DNA of 18,491 nucleotides from Microcaldota archaeon (GTDB lineage: Archaea; Micrarchaeota; Micrarchaeia; Micrarchaeales; CABMGC01): positions 1 to 18,491 of the forward strand of contig JASHUB010000045.1 in the NCBI GenBank assembly GCA_030040265.1, in the 5' to 3' direction. Positions 7,532-14,061 of this stretch are shown one piece after another. A program made the translations under genes and the position numbers. Under the pieces are notes generated by a model. That model saw only the letters and a program-made list of their open reading frames with translations, was not told where the DNA came from and did not search any database. The number at the start of each line of letters is the position of its first letter. Positions within the stretch are counted from its first letter, which is position 1.

Positions 7532-7628
7532 CGGGCCCGGCGGGATTTGAACCCGCGGCCTACAGCTTTCATCGGGGCACGAGGCCCGCTAGAAGGCTGC
7601 CGCTCTATCCAAGCTGAGCTACGGGCCC
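7532..7628 (-). tRNA. tRNA-Arg (anticodon TCT) with intron, no encoded CCA
   Basis: The minus strand folds into a complete cloverleaf once a 22-nt intron is removed, giving a 75-nt mature tRNA. The acceptor stem GGGCCCG pairs perfectly with CGGGCCC and the discriminator is G. The D stem is GCTC/GAGC. The anticodon stem GCAGC/GCTGT (one G-U) encloses the loop C-T-TCT-A-A. The T arm is GCGGG-TTCAAAT-CCCGC. Anticodon TCT reads AGA/AGG arginine codons, and AGG is very common in the genes here. CCA is not encoded and must be added. A TATA box lies about 28 nt upstream, inside the end of tatD. Confidence 0.95.
7568..7589 (-). other. tRNA-Arg intron at canonical position 37/38
   Basis: The 22-nt insertion interrupts the anticodon loop between A37 and A38, the standard archaeal site. 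It can form a short GC-rich stem (about CGGGC with GCCCCG) next to the exon junctions, consistent with a bulge-helix-bulge substrate for the tRNA-splicing endonuclease. Exact ends could shift by 1 nt because of repeated A residues. Confidence 0.85.
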
Positions 7629-7648
7629 AGACATGATTCTTTATCGTG

Positions 7649-8374
7649 TCAGATATAAAAGAATTCCCTTACGTTCCTACGGGTCCGTTGAGCAGCTTCA
7701 GCGACGTCGATTGCCTTGATCTTCGCGACGGCCTCAACGACCGCCACGACGTCCGCCGGACTTTTCCCAACAATGGGGGAGTCGGTCTCAGCAACGATAT
7801 TGTTTATGTCGACCGCCTTTATAACCCTTCTCTTTTTCGAGGAATCGCCGGGCGATATCGATATCATGTATCCGTGGTCTGCGAGCAGCTTCGCTGTCCG
7901 CTCGTCGCCTTCGAAGAAGTGGAACATCGCCTTCTTCACGCCCATGTCTATGATCATGACCATGGCCTCCTCCACCGCCTTCCTGGCGTGTATCACTATG
8001 GGCTTGTCAAGCTCCATGGCTATGTTTACCTGGCGCTCGAACACCTTGCGCTGCACGTCAGGCGCAGCCTTCGGGACGACGAAGTCGAGGCCTATCTCGC
8101 CTATCGCGACTATCTTCTTGTCGCCCTTCACGACCCCGGCGAGCGTGTCTATGTAATCCGAGTCCCTGTCCGAGAATGTCGGGTCTATGCCTATTACCCC
8201 GAACACGTTCTTCCCATCGGCAAGTCCGACAACTTGCGGGTTGTCCTTGGCGCTGCCGCCCGTGGCAAGTATAGTGTCGACCCCAGCCGCGATGCTGTCC
8301 CGTACGGCCTTCGCTGGGTCATCGAACAGGTTGAGGTGGCAGTGTGCGTCTGCAAAAAGCGTCTTTCCGTTCAT
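7649..8374 (-). CDS. TatD-family metal-dependent hydrolase (putative DNase)
   Basis: This 241-residue TIM-barrel hydrolase has the full TatD metal site: H11 and H13 in AHCHLN, E93 in GEIGLDF, H129 in VIHAR, H152 in FHFFEG and D198 in ETDSP. Family members are Mg2+-dependent 3'-5' exonucleases or deoxyribonucleases; the exact substrate here cannot be read from sequence. Length is slightly below the usual 255-265 residues, with an intact barrel. The ATG at 8374 lies about 30 nt from a TATA box shared with the divergent gene, so translation is probably near-leaderless. The stop lies 21 nt before tRNA-Arg, and the 3' end carries the tRNA promoter. Confidence 0.92.
   Translation of the reverse strand: MNGKTLFADAHCHLNLFDDPAKAVRDSIAAGVDTILATGGSAKDNPQVVGLADGKNVFGVIGIDPTFSDRDSDYIDTLAGVVKGDKKIVAIGEIGLDFVVPKAAPDVQRKVFERQVNIAMELDKPIVIHARKAVEEAMVMIIDMGVKKAMFHFFEGDERTAKLLADHGYMISISPGDSSKKRRVIKAVDINNIVAETDSPIVGKSPADVVAVVEAVAKIKAIDVAEAAQRTRRNVREFFYI
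7653..7660 (-). promoter_or_regulatory. tRNA-Arg TATA box embedded in the tatD coding end
   Basis: On the minus strand TTTTATAT is centred about 28 nt before the tRNA 5' end, correct archaeal spacing. The same bases encode the last residues (Phe-Tyr-Ile) of TatD, so the codons double as promoter. Confidence 0.6.
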
Positions 8375-8400
8375 CTCACTCTAAGAATCGCCAAGCAAGG

Positions 8401-8408
8401 TTTATAAG
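8401..8408. promoter_or_regulatory. Shared near-palindromic TATA box for divergent genes
   Basis: TTTATAAG reads CTTATAAA on the other strand. Its centre is about 32 nt from the ATG at 8436 (plus) and about 30 nt from the ATG of tatD at 8374 (minus). No other TATA-like sequence lies in the 61-nt gap, so one box may serve both directions. Confidence 0.55.
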
Positions 8409-8435
8409 ATTGTACATCCCACTGTCAAAGGTCAA

Positions 8436-8942
8436 ATGCGCAGGCTCGTGAAGGGCGCAAGCGCGCCGCAGAACGGGGACGAATTTTATAGAGGCCATAG
8501 GTTCTCACTGGGTGAGCACGAAGTCGTCGTTGCCTACAGGCCGCACTCGCGCGATGTTTCCACACCGTCGATAATGCTCACCGTCTCAAACGGCAGGAGG
8601 CAGCTCGGGCTCCGGTTCGACAGGACCTACGGAAACATGTCCGTGTATCCGTTGCCGCACCAGCTCGACACCCCGTTGGACCTGAAGGGCGAGTTCGATA
8701 AGCTGAGGAGAGCCGCTACAGACCCGCATGCGACCCTGCCGGTGCAGACGATACTGTCAGTGCTTGGCAAGATAGAGCACGGCACGTCCCATTACCTGCG
8801 CGATGCCGACCTCTGGTGCAGCCCGGCAGCAGTCTCGAAGACGCAGAGGACCCTGGGCGAGGTAAAACAGGTGCTGATGGACGCCAGGAGGGGCGGCGCG
8901 GTAGGCCAGTCTGGCGATGCGACCATCATCCCAAGACCCTGA
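8436..8942 (+). CDS. Uncharacterised 168-residue protein
   Basis: I do not recognise this protein. It is soluble, basic at the N-terminus (MRRLVKGAS) and shows two parts. Residues about 15-75 look beta-rich, alternating polar and hydrophobic (EVVVAYRPHSRD, SIMLTVSNGRRQLGLRF). Residues about 80-155 look helical (LKGEFDKLRRAA, VQTILSVLGKIEHG, LGEVKQVLMDARR). There is one cysteine, no signal peptide and no metal motif. The start is set by the ATG about 32 nt after the shared TATA box. It is divergent from tatD and followed by its own intergenic promoter region, so it appears monocistronic. Codon use looks like its neighbours, which supports a real gene. Confidence 0.75.
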   Translation: MRRLVKGASAPQNGDEFYRGHRFSLGEHEVVVAYRPHSRDVSTPSIMLTVSNGRRQLGLRFDRTYGNMSVYPLPHQLDTPLDLKGEFDKLRRAATDPHATLPVQTILSVLGKIEHGTSHYLRDADLWCSPAAVSKTQRTLGEVKQVLMDARRGGAVGQSGDATIIPRP

Positions 8943-8974
8943 TTTCTGACGAGAACCGAAGCTTGCACAACGTA

Positions 8975-8982
8975 TTTATATA
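8975..8982 (+). promoter_or_regulatory. TATA box for the DUF929/CGC operon
   Basis: TTTATATA is centred near 8978, predicting a start of transcription near 9004. This is downstream of the ATG at 8994 and favours the ATG at 9012 as the real start codon. Confidence 0.6.
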
Positions 8983-9011
8983 TCCTAATTCATATGATTC
9001 CTTGGTATTCT

Positions 9012-10136
9012 ATGCCAGATGACGTTAGGCAGGCTGCGCCAAAGAGGCAGCCAAATCCAAAGACCAGCCAGCTGCAGCAGTACGAAAGGGCGATGCGCGG
9101 CATGCGCATAATCACCACACTCTCGCTGATAGTTGGCATAATGGCCGTGGCTTTCGCGCTCACCGCGCTCGGCGTCTCGTTCAACGCGCTCTCAAAGGCA
9201 GGCAGCGCCCCTGTGAACACCACAGTCCTGCAGGGCTATAACGTAACAGGATCTCTGATAACGCCGAACATGTCGCTTCCGAACTACCCTGTCATAACCA
9301 CCAACGGCTCTTTCGGCAGCACGCTCTATGACATCAACGCCCCGCTCAACTCATCCGAGCTCGCCGTGATAAACGACGCGCCGGACGAATACTTCGAGAT
9401 AGCTGGCCAGATGCTCCTCAACGGCACGCTCAACGACACCGTCGGAGTCTCGACATCGCAGCTCCGCACGATCCCAGAGTTCGTGGTCAACGGAAAACCA
9501 TCGGTCATCTATCTCGGTTCCATAACCTGCATGTGGTGCGGCGAGAACAGGTGGGCGATGGCGCTCGCGCTCTCAAGGTTCGGCAACTTCTCGACCCTGT
9601 TCACCGGGTACAGCTCGTACGGCGATTACGACTTCCCGACGCTGTACTGGGCTCCTGCGGAGTACACCACCGCGGGACTCGACCTCGGATCGTTCTACAA
9701 CAGCAAGTACATCAACTTCATAGCGTTCGAGGACACCGACCCGATAACGCAGGGTTTCAACCTGCAGTCGTTCACCACCATCCAGCAGGAGGTCAACGCG
9801 ACGGGCAACACCGTCTACGAGGACGCGTTCCAGTACATACTCACGCTGAACGACTTCGGCGGCACTCCATACACCATCTGGGGCAACTACAGGGTCGACG
9901 GCGCAGACGCCCAGGTGTTCGGCAACTCGGAGCCGCAGAACAGCACCATACCGCTCACCTACATGACCCACGCAGAAGTGCTGTCGCAGTTCAACACGCC
10001 GAACGACCAGTTCGCATGGGGCGAGTACGCAGCAGCTGACGTGTACATCGCCATGATGTGCAAGTCGATAAGCAACACCGCCCCGGTATGCTCGCTGCCA
10101 GCGATAAAGGCGATAGAGCAGGAGACCGGTTATTGA
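9012..10136 (+). CDS. DUF929 surface protein, membrane-anchored thioredoxin-like
   Basis: About 374 residues. A short cytoplasmic basic tail is followed by one transmembrane anchor (about 32-58, IITTLSLIVGIMAVAFALTA) and a large extracytoplasmic domain. The DUF929 core (PF06053) includes SVIYLGSITCMWCGENRWAM, with a CxxC pair (C173, C176 from the chosen start) on a thioredoxin-like strand-helix. This suggests thiol-disulfide chemistry outside the cell; the family's biochemistry is unproven. The outer domain is rich in N-glycosylation sequons (NTT, NVT, NMS, NGS, NSS, NGT and others), fitting a glycosylated surface protein. An ATG at 8994 would add six residues, but lies within the promoter spacing. 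The next gene starts 1 nt after the stop, implying joint function. Confidence 0.85.
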   Translation: MPDDVRQAAPKRQPNPKTSQLQQYERAMRGMRIITTLSLIVGIMAVAFALTALGVSFNALSKAGSAPVNTTVLQGYNVTGSLITPNMSLPNYPVITTNGSFGSTLYDINAPLNSSELAVINDAPDEYFEIAGQMLLNGTLNDTVGVSTSQLRTIPEFVVNGKPSVIYLGSITCMWCGENRWAMALALSRFGNFSTLFTGYSSYGDYDFPTLYWAPAEYTTAGLDLGSFYNSKYINFIAFEDTDPITQGFNLQSFTTIQQEVNATGNTVYEDAFQYILTLNDFGGTPYTIWGNYRVDGADAQVFGNSEPQNSTIPLTYMTHAEVLSQFNTPNDQFAWGEYAAADVYIAMMCKSISNTAPVCSLPAIKAIEQETGY

Positions 10137-10137
10137 G

Positions 10138-10641
10138 ATGGGCGGAAGGTTCGACATACTAAGGAAGGTCTTCACATCGCCTGTGTTCGTGGCCATCGCA
10201 ATTCTGGGCGTCATAGGATACTACTTCCTGTTTCACTGGCTCATAACGTCCAGCAACAGCGGGCTCTTCGATGTCACCGTCCCAATCTATCTCGTCTACG
10301 CGCTTGTCCTAAGTTCGGGGGCGCTGCTCGCAGTCAGCGCTTACGTCGCGCACGCAGAGCTGAAGCGGCTCCGCGCAGACGTTGAAGTCGGTATGCTCAG
10401 CTTCCTGACGCCCGCGATAGGCGGCGCGGTGGCAAGCTGCGGGTGCCAGTTCTCCGTCTTCGCATCGATACTATACTTCCTCGGGTTCGGCGTGGTGCAG
10501 ACCACTAACATAGTGCTGTCAATCTACTCGTTCCAGGTGCCGCTGATAGTCGCGTTCATCGCGCTGAACCTGGCGTTCATGTACTACTCACTGGGACGCG
10601 GGGTCAGGGCATGCGCTGTGCCGAAAAGAAGGAGGCACTGA
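10138..10641 (+). CDS. Four-helix membrane protein with Cys-Gly-Cys motif, partner of DUF929 protein
   Basis: This 167-residue protein has about four hydrophobic segments: near 15-37, 46-70, 84-118 and 122-152. The third contains ASCGCQF (C101 and C103); a third cysteine, C159, is in the basic C-terminal tail (VPKRRRH). I do not recognise a named family. A CxC in or near a membrane segment, next to a co-transcribed surface CxxC protein, recalls DsbB/VKOR partners of DsbA-like oxidases, but the four-cysteine layout and quinone-site motifs of those families are not evident. The start lies 1 nt after the DUF929 stop, so the pair is almost certainly one operon. A redox or metal role is inference only. 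The stop comes just before the next TATA box. Confidence 0.8.
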   Translation: MGGRFDILRKVFTSPVFVAIAILGVIGYYFLFHWLITSSNSGLFDVTVPIYLVYALVLSSGALLAVSAYVAHAELKRLRADVEVGMLSFLTPAIGGAVASCGCQFSVFASILYFLGFGVVQTTNIVLSIYSFQVPLIVAFIALNLAFMYYSLGRGVRACAVPKRRRH

Positions 10642-10645
10642 AAGC

Positions 10646-10653
10646 TTTTTATA
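10646..10653 (+). promoter_or_regulatory. TATA box for the helical orphan gene
   Basis: TTTTTATA lies in the context GCTTTTTATAG, which recurs at 11350-11360. Its centre predicts transcription from about 10676, some 6 nt before the ATG at 10682. GGTGAT at 10673-10678 is a strong SD match only 3 nt from the ATG. Confidence 0.6.
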
Positions 10654-10681
10654 GCAGGATGGACCGAGCATTGGTGATGAC

Positions 10682-11323
10682 ATGCCAGCCAGACGATCCG
10701 CCGCAGGCGCCGCGCGCGTGCTGAAGGCGCTGAAGCGCGCAGACTTTGTCCCGGATGCGATAAGGCAGAGTCTCGAGGGCAACGAGCTGGGATACCGCAG
10801 GACGCTCCAAGAGGCGGGGGTCGACGAAAAGGCCGCGGCGGAGATGGCAAAGGCATTGGTGCGGCTGGACGCGGCAGGCAACAGGCATGTGCTCGAGAAG
10901 GCCGTCAGGCTGGCAAACATCGGCTACACAGGGCTCGCCGACTGGATATCCGAGATGCCCGACGGCAGGCTGTTTGTCCAGAACGCCGCGAAGATGGCCG
11001 GAATCCGGGAAGAGTTGAGGAAGGCGCACGATCTCCAGGCGTCGAAAGGCCCTGAGGGATGGCGCAGGTTCGCGGAGGAGCAGGAGGCATCCGGCGCGCC
11101 GAATCCAGACGTCCAGATGCAGCAGATGAGCGCAAGGCTCGTCGAGCTCGAATCAGAGATACACGACCGCAGCGAGCGTCTCAAGGTCCTCGTCATGCTC
11201 CACTACGAGAAGAAGCTCGGAAGGCAGCTGAACAGGCGCGAGCTCTTCCAGACCTGGAGGCCATCATGGGCTCCAGACATAAAGGACGAGCTGGACATGG
11301 ACGACACCACCGAGAAGCTGTAA
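10682..11323 (+). CDS. Uncharacterised 213-residue helical protein
   Basis: I do not recognise this protein. It is soluble, strongly alpha-helical and rich in Ala, Arg, Glu and Lys, with no signal peptide, membrane segment or cysteine. Residues 1-75 carry short amphipathic helices (RVLKALKRADFVPDAIRQSL, EKAAAEMAKALVRLDAAG) and resemble a helical-bundle or helix-turn-helix-like region. Residues about 140-185 (DVQMQQMSARLVELESEIHD and following) look like a coiled coil, suggesting dimerisation. A tryptophan-containing segment (FQTWRPSWAPDIKDEL) precedes an acidic C-terminus. It has its own promoter and appears monocistronic. Codon use matches its neighbours, and the frame is closed by a TATA box on each side, so I take it as real. 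Confidence 0.75.
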   Translation: MPARRSAAGAARVLKALKRADFVPDAIRQSLEGNELGYRRTLQEAGVDEKAAAEMAKALVRLDAAGNRHVLEKAVRLANIGYTGLADWISEMPDGRLFVQNAAKMAGIREELRKAHDLQASKGPEGWRRFAEEQEASGAPNPDVQMQQMSARLVELESEIHDRSERLKVLVMLHYEKKLGRQLNRRELFQTWRPSWAPDIKDELDMDDTTEKL

Positions 11324-11350
11324 TCGTCACACCACGGAATGGCAGAACGC

Positions 11351-11358
11351 TTTTTATA
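11351..11358 (+). promoter_or_regulatory. TATA box for the V4R gene
   Basis: TTTTTATA lies in the context CGCTTTTTATAG, nearly identical to the box before 10682. Predicted transcription start is about 11380, giving a leader of about 25 nt without an obvious SD before the GTG at 11405. Confidence 0.6.
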
Positions 11359-11404
11359 GTTATTCCCTACTAACATCTCCTTAAGACGACAACCCGGCGA
11401 TCGA

Positions 11405-12475
11405 GTGAAGAGGGCTAGACGGCCTTATACACGCACGCCAAAAAGGCAGACCAGCAGAACAGGAAGACCCGCAAAGAAGGTAGACCAGCCAAAAGCGCAA
11501 GTGAAAACTGCTGCGAGGAGAGAAAGAACCTTGCACCGAAGCCGAAACAGCGCAGTGTATAAGCTAGACGAAAGATACCACACGAACGACCTAGAGGACG
11601 CGCTCACCAGGAACCTGGTGGACGGCGCGCACGCGGAGCAGCCGTTCGACGGGATGCCGATACAGGACATACTCTACAGCGCCAGCCCCGCGATGCGGAG
11701 CATGGCGTACAAGTTCGGGTTCTCGCTGGGCCAGAACATCCACCTCATCTCGGATGGCAGGAACGTTCTGCCGGAAGTTCTAGAGAAGGCGGGATTCGGC
11801 AAAGTGATCTATTATCCGTTCGAAGACAAGGTCGTGATCACGTCTACGCGCTCCAAGTCAAGAGGCTCGATGCGCGACAACATCCACGTGTGCGATTCAG
11901 GTATAATCGCCGGCTATCTGTCCGCTGCCACAGGCCAGGAGATAACAGCAAGGGAGACGCACTGCGTCTACGGCGACTCCGAGTTCTGCCAGTTCATAGC
12001 GACTCCCTCTGCGGCGCAGCAAGGCGAGGAATCGCACAGGCACGGCCTCGATGCGATGGCCGACGCGCTCTCGAGCAGCGTCGAGGGGGGCGGCGCAGCG
12101 ATGCACGAGTCATACTACCTGCTTTCAACAGTGCCGCTCATGAAGGAGCCCATGCTTCAGGAGGCGTCCAAGCTACTCTATCTCGCTGGCAAGAGGATGG
12201 CCGAGTCGACCGACGCGGCGGACGGCAAGAAGGCCATAGAACGGATGGCGAAGAGGCTCGGGGTCATGGACGTGCGCGTCAGGACCGACGCGAAAGGCAC
12301 GCCAAAGTCGATAAACCTGGAGTACAGCCAGAGCGCATCGACAAAGCCGTTCATCGAGCTCTCGACGTCGCTCATCGCCGGGTTCACGAACAGCCTGTAC
12401 GGGTCGAGCGTCGAGATGTCAAGGCGGCTCGGCAGGCATGCGAACTACATAATCGGCCTGACCCTGAGAAACTAA
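11405..12475 (+). CDS. V4R (4-vinyl reductase) domain protein with basic N-terminal tail
   Basis: 356 residues from a GTG start; no ATG is available upstream in frame. Residues 1-50 are very rich in Arg and Lys (RRPYTRTPKRQTSRTG) and probably disordered, possibly nucleic-acid or ribosome binding. Residues about 85-200 match a V4R domain: a helix (MRSMAYKFGFSLGQNI), strands, then CDSGIIAGYLSAATGQ and the terminal ETHCVYGDSEFCQF, with C163, C187 and C195 as likely metal or ligand residues. Residues about 235-356 seem to repeat the fold (LLYLAGKRMAES, then STSLIAGFTNSLYGSS) but lack the cysteines, so this looks like a tandem, half-degenerate duplication. V4R domains typically bind small hydrophobic ligands or act in regulation; the role here is unknown. 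The gene ends in the secY promoter. Confidence 0.78.
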   Translation: MKRARRPYTRTPKRQTSRTGRPAKKVDQPKAQVKTAARRERTLHRSRNSAVYKLDERYHTNDLEDALTRNLVDGAHAEQPFDGMPIQDILYSASPAMRSMAYKFGFSLGQNIHLISDGRNVLPEVLEKAGFGKVIYYPFEDKVVITSTRSKSRGSMRDNIHVCDSGIIAGYLSAATGQEITARETHCVYGDSEFCQFIATPSAAQQGEESHRHGLDAMADALSSSVEGGGAAMHESYYLLSTVPLMKEPMLQEASKLLYLAGKRMAESTDAADGKKAIERMAKRLGVMDVRVRTDAKGTPKSINLEYSQSASTKPFIELSTSLIAGFTNSLYGSSVEMSRRLGRHANYIIGLTLRN

Positions 12476-12481
12476 TATATA
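12473..12481 (+). promoter_or_regulatory. TATA box for secY
   Basis: TAATATATA overlaps the stop codon of the V4R gene. Its centre predicts transcription near 12503, about 16 nt before the secY ATG. A second AT-rich stretch at 12491-12500 is too close to serve. Confidence 0.5.
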
Positions 12482-12518
12482 CATATGCCTGAATTAATAT
12501 TCGCATCTCAGTGTCAGC

Positions 12519-13997
12519 ATGGACCTTTCGTTTCTTGACAACATACTGAAGTTTATCCCGAGCATAAAGAAGCCGGACAAGCCTCTTTCTTTCAGGGAGA
12601 AACTCAAGTGGACAGCCATAATAATGTCCATCTACTTCGTTCTCTTCAGCACCACAGCGCTGGGAGTCAACTCGGTGGCGATATCCAGCAACCCTGCCCT
12701 TGAGCTGGTGACTATAATCTTCGCCGCGAGGATAGGCAGCCTAATCACCGTAGGGATAGGCCCGATAGTGCTCTCCAGCATAGTCATACAGCTCATACAG
12801 GGAGCCGGGCTGCTGAAAATAGACCCGAACGACACGGTTCAGAGGACGAGGATGCAGGGCGTCCAGAAGCTCTCGGCCATGGCGATAGCCATAATCGAGG
12901 CGGTCATATTCGTGAAGACCGGATACGTACCGATAACATCTTCTGCGGCGTTCGGGCTCGTAGCGTTCCAGCTGGCCCTATGCGCGATATTCATCATCTA
13001 CCTTGACGAGACGATGACGAAGTACGGCATAACCTCCGGAATAAACCTCTTCATAGCCGGCGGCGTGGCATACTCCATAATCGCGGGAACGATAAACATC
13101 ATAATCATCGGTGAGATAGTCCCAACTCTGGCCAACCCTACGGCAACAACCATACCCACGATACTCCAGTGGCTGGGACCGCTGTTCTTCACAATAATAG
13201 TGATGCTCATCAGCATCTACGTCTACGACATCAAGGTCGAGGTGCCGCTTGTATTCGAGCAGTTCAGGGGTGTAGGCGGAAGGCTGCCCATCCCGTTCCT
13301 GTATGTCTCTGTGCTGCCGGTCATACTCGCGACGTCGCTGGAGGCCAGCATCACAGTGTGGTTCAGGTTCCTCAACGGCGTCACTGGCGCTTTGGCAAAC
13401 ACAGCGAAGTTCTTCGCACTCTACCAGAACATCCCCACGTCCACCGGCGGCTCGTCGCTCAACCTGGTCGGCGGCCTAGCCTACCTTATATCGCCCAACA
13501 CGTTCCCGCTTCCATACTCGGCAGCTTACGGCGGTGTCGGCGGATACGGGGCCTACATAACGTATCTCGCCCAGCACACGAGCCAGCTCTTCCTGCCATG
13601 GGGAGGCTACATCCTTGTGCCAGAATGGATACACATAGTCACTTACACGGTTGTCTTGGTGATACTCTGCGTTGTGTTCGGTAAGTTCTGGGTCGAGATG
13701 ACAGGGCAGAACCCGAAGAACGTCGCCGACCAGCTGCAGAGCGTCGGATGGCAGATACCTGGGTTCAGGAGGGACCCTAGGATAGTCGAGAACATGCTCG
13801 CCAAATACATCAACACCATCACCGTGCTGGGCAGCATATTCGTCGGACTTCTCGCAGCCCTAGCAACGCTTAGCGGAGCCGTAGGCACGGGAATGGGCGT
13901 GCTGCTCACCGTAGGCATAATGTACATGATCTACCAGCAGCTGGAGCAGGAGAACGCCCTCGCAGGCATACCTGGGATAGGCAAGCTGCTGACCTGA
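12519..13997 (+). CDS. secY: Preprotein translocase subunit SecY (archaeal type)
   Basis: This is the protein-conducting channel of the Sec translocon, which moves proteins across or into the cytoplasmic membrane with SecE and Sec61-beta. The 492-residue protein has about ten transmembrane segments. Family landmarks in order: VGIGPIVLSSIVIQLIQGAG (78-97), the MTKYGITSGINLFIAGG stretch from 166, a long central hydrophobic region, FRGVGGRLPIPFLYVSVLPV (249-268) and the C-terminal cytosolic loop EMTGQNPKNVADQLQSVGWQ. It is slightly longer than the usual 430-470 residues, mostly in periplasmic-side loops around 295-345. It is not embedded in a ribosomal protein operon, where archaeal secY usually sits; here it has its own promoter between a V4R gene and a pyrophosphatase. 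Confidence 0.96.
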   Translation: MDLSFLDNILKFIPSIKKPDKPLSFREKLKWTAIIMSIYFVLFSTTALGVNSVAISSNPALELVTIIFAARIGSLITVGIGPIVLSSIVIQLIQGAGLLKIDPNDTVQRTRMQGVQKLSAMAIAIIEAVIFVKTGYVPITSSAAFGLVAFQLALCAIFIIYLDETMTKYGITSGINLFIAGGVAYSIIAGTINIIIIGEIVPTLANPTATTIPTILQWLGPLFFTIIVMLISIYVYDIKVEVPLVFEQFRGVGGRLPIPFLYVSVLPVILATSLEASITVWFRFLNGVTGALANTAKFFALYQNIPTSTGGSSLNLVGGLAYLISPNTFPLPYSAAYGGVGGYGAYITYLAQHTSQLFLPWGGYILVPEWIHIVTYTVVLVILCVVFGKFWVEMTGQNPKNVADQLQSVGWQIPGFRRDPRIVENMLAKYINTITVLGSIFVGLLAALATLSGAVGTGMGVLLTVGIMYMIYQQLEQENALAGIPGIGKLLT

Positions 13998-14014
13998 AGC
14001 AACGGCACGGAGCG

Positions 14015-14022
14015 TTTTTAAA
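14015..14022 (+). promoter_or_regulatory. TATA box for the pyrophosphatase gene
   Basis: TTTTTAAA in GCGTTTTTAAACC predicts transcription from about 14044, about 18 nt before the ATG at 14062. GGGGAT just upstream of the ATG may act as a weak ribosome site. Confidence 0.55.
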
Positions 14023-14061
14023 CCTTGTCAGGCAATTACTTCTGTCTAATTTGGGGATACA

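Noticed and set aside
8994..9011. Longer start for the DUF929 protein
   Set aside because: The ATG at 8994 is only about 16 nt from the TATA centre, upstream of the predicted transcription start.
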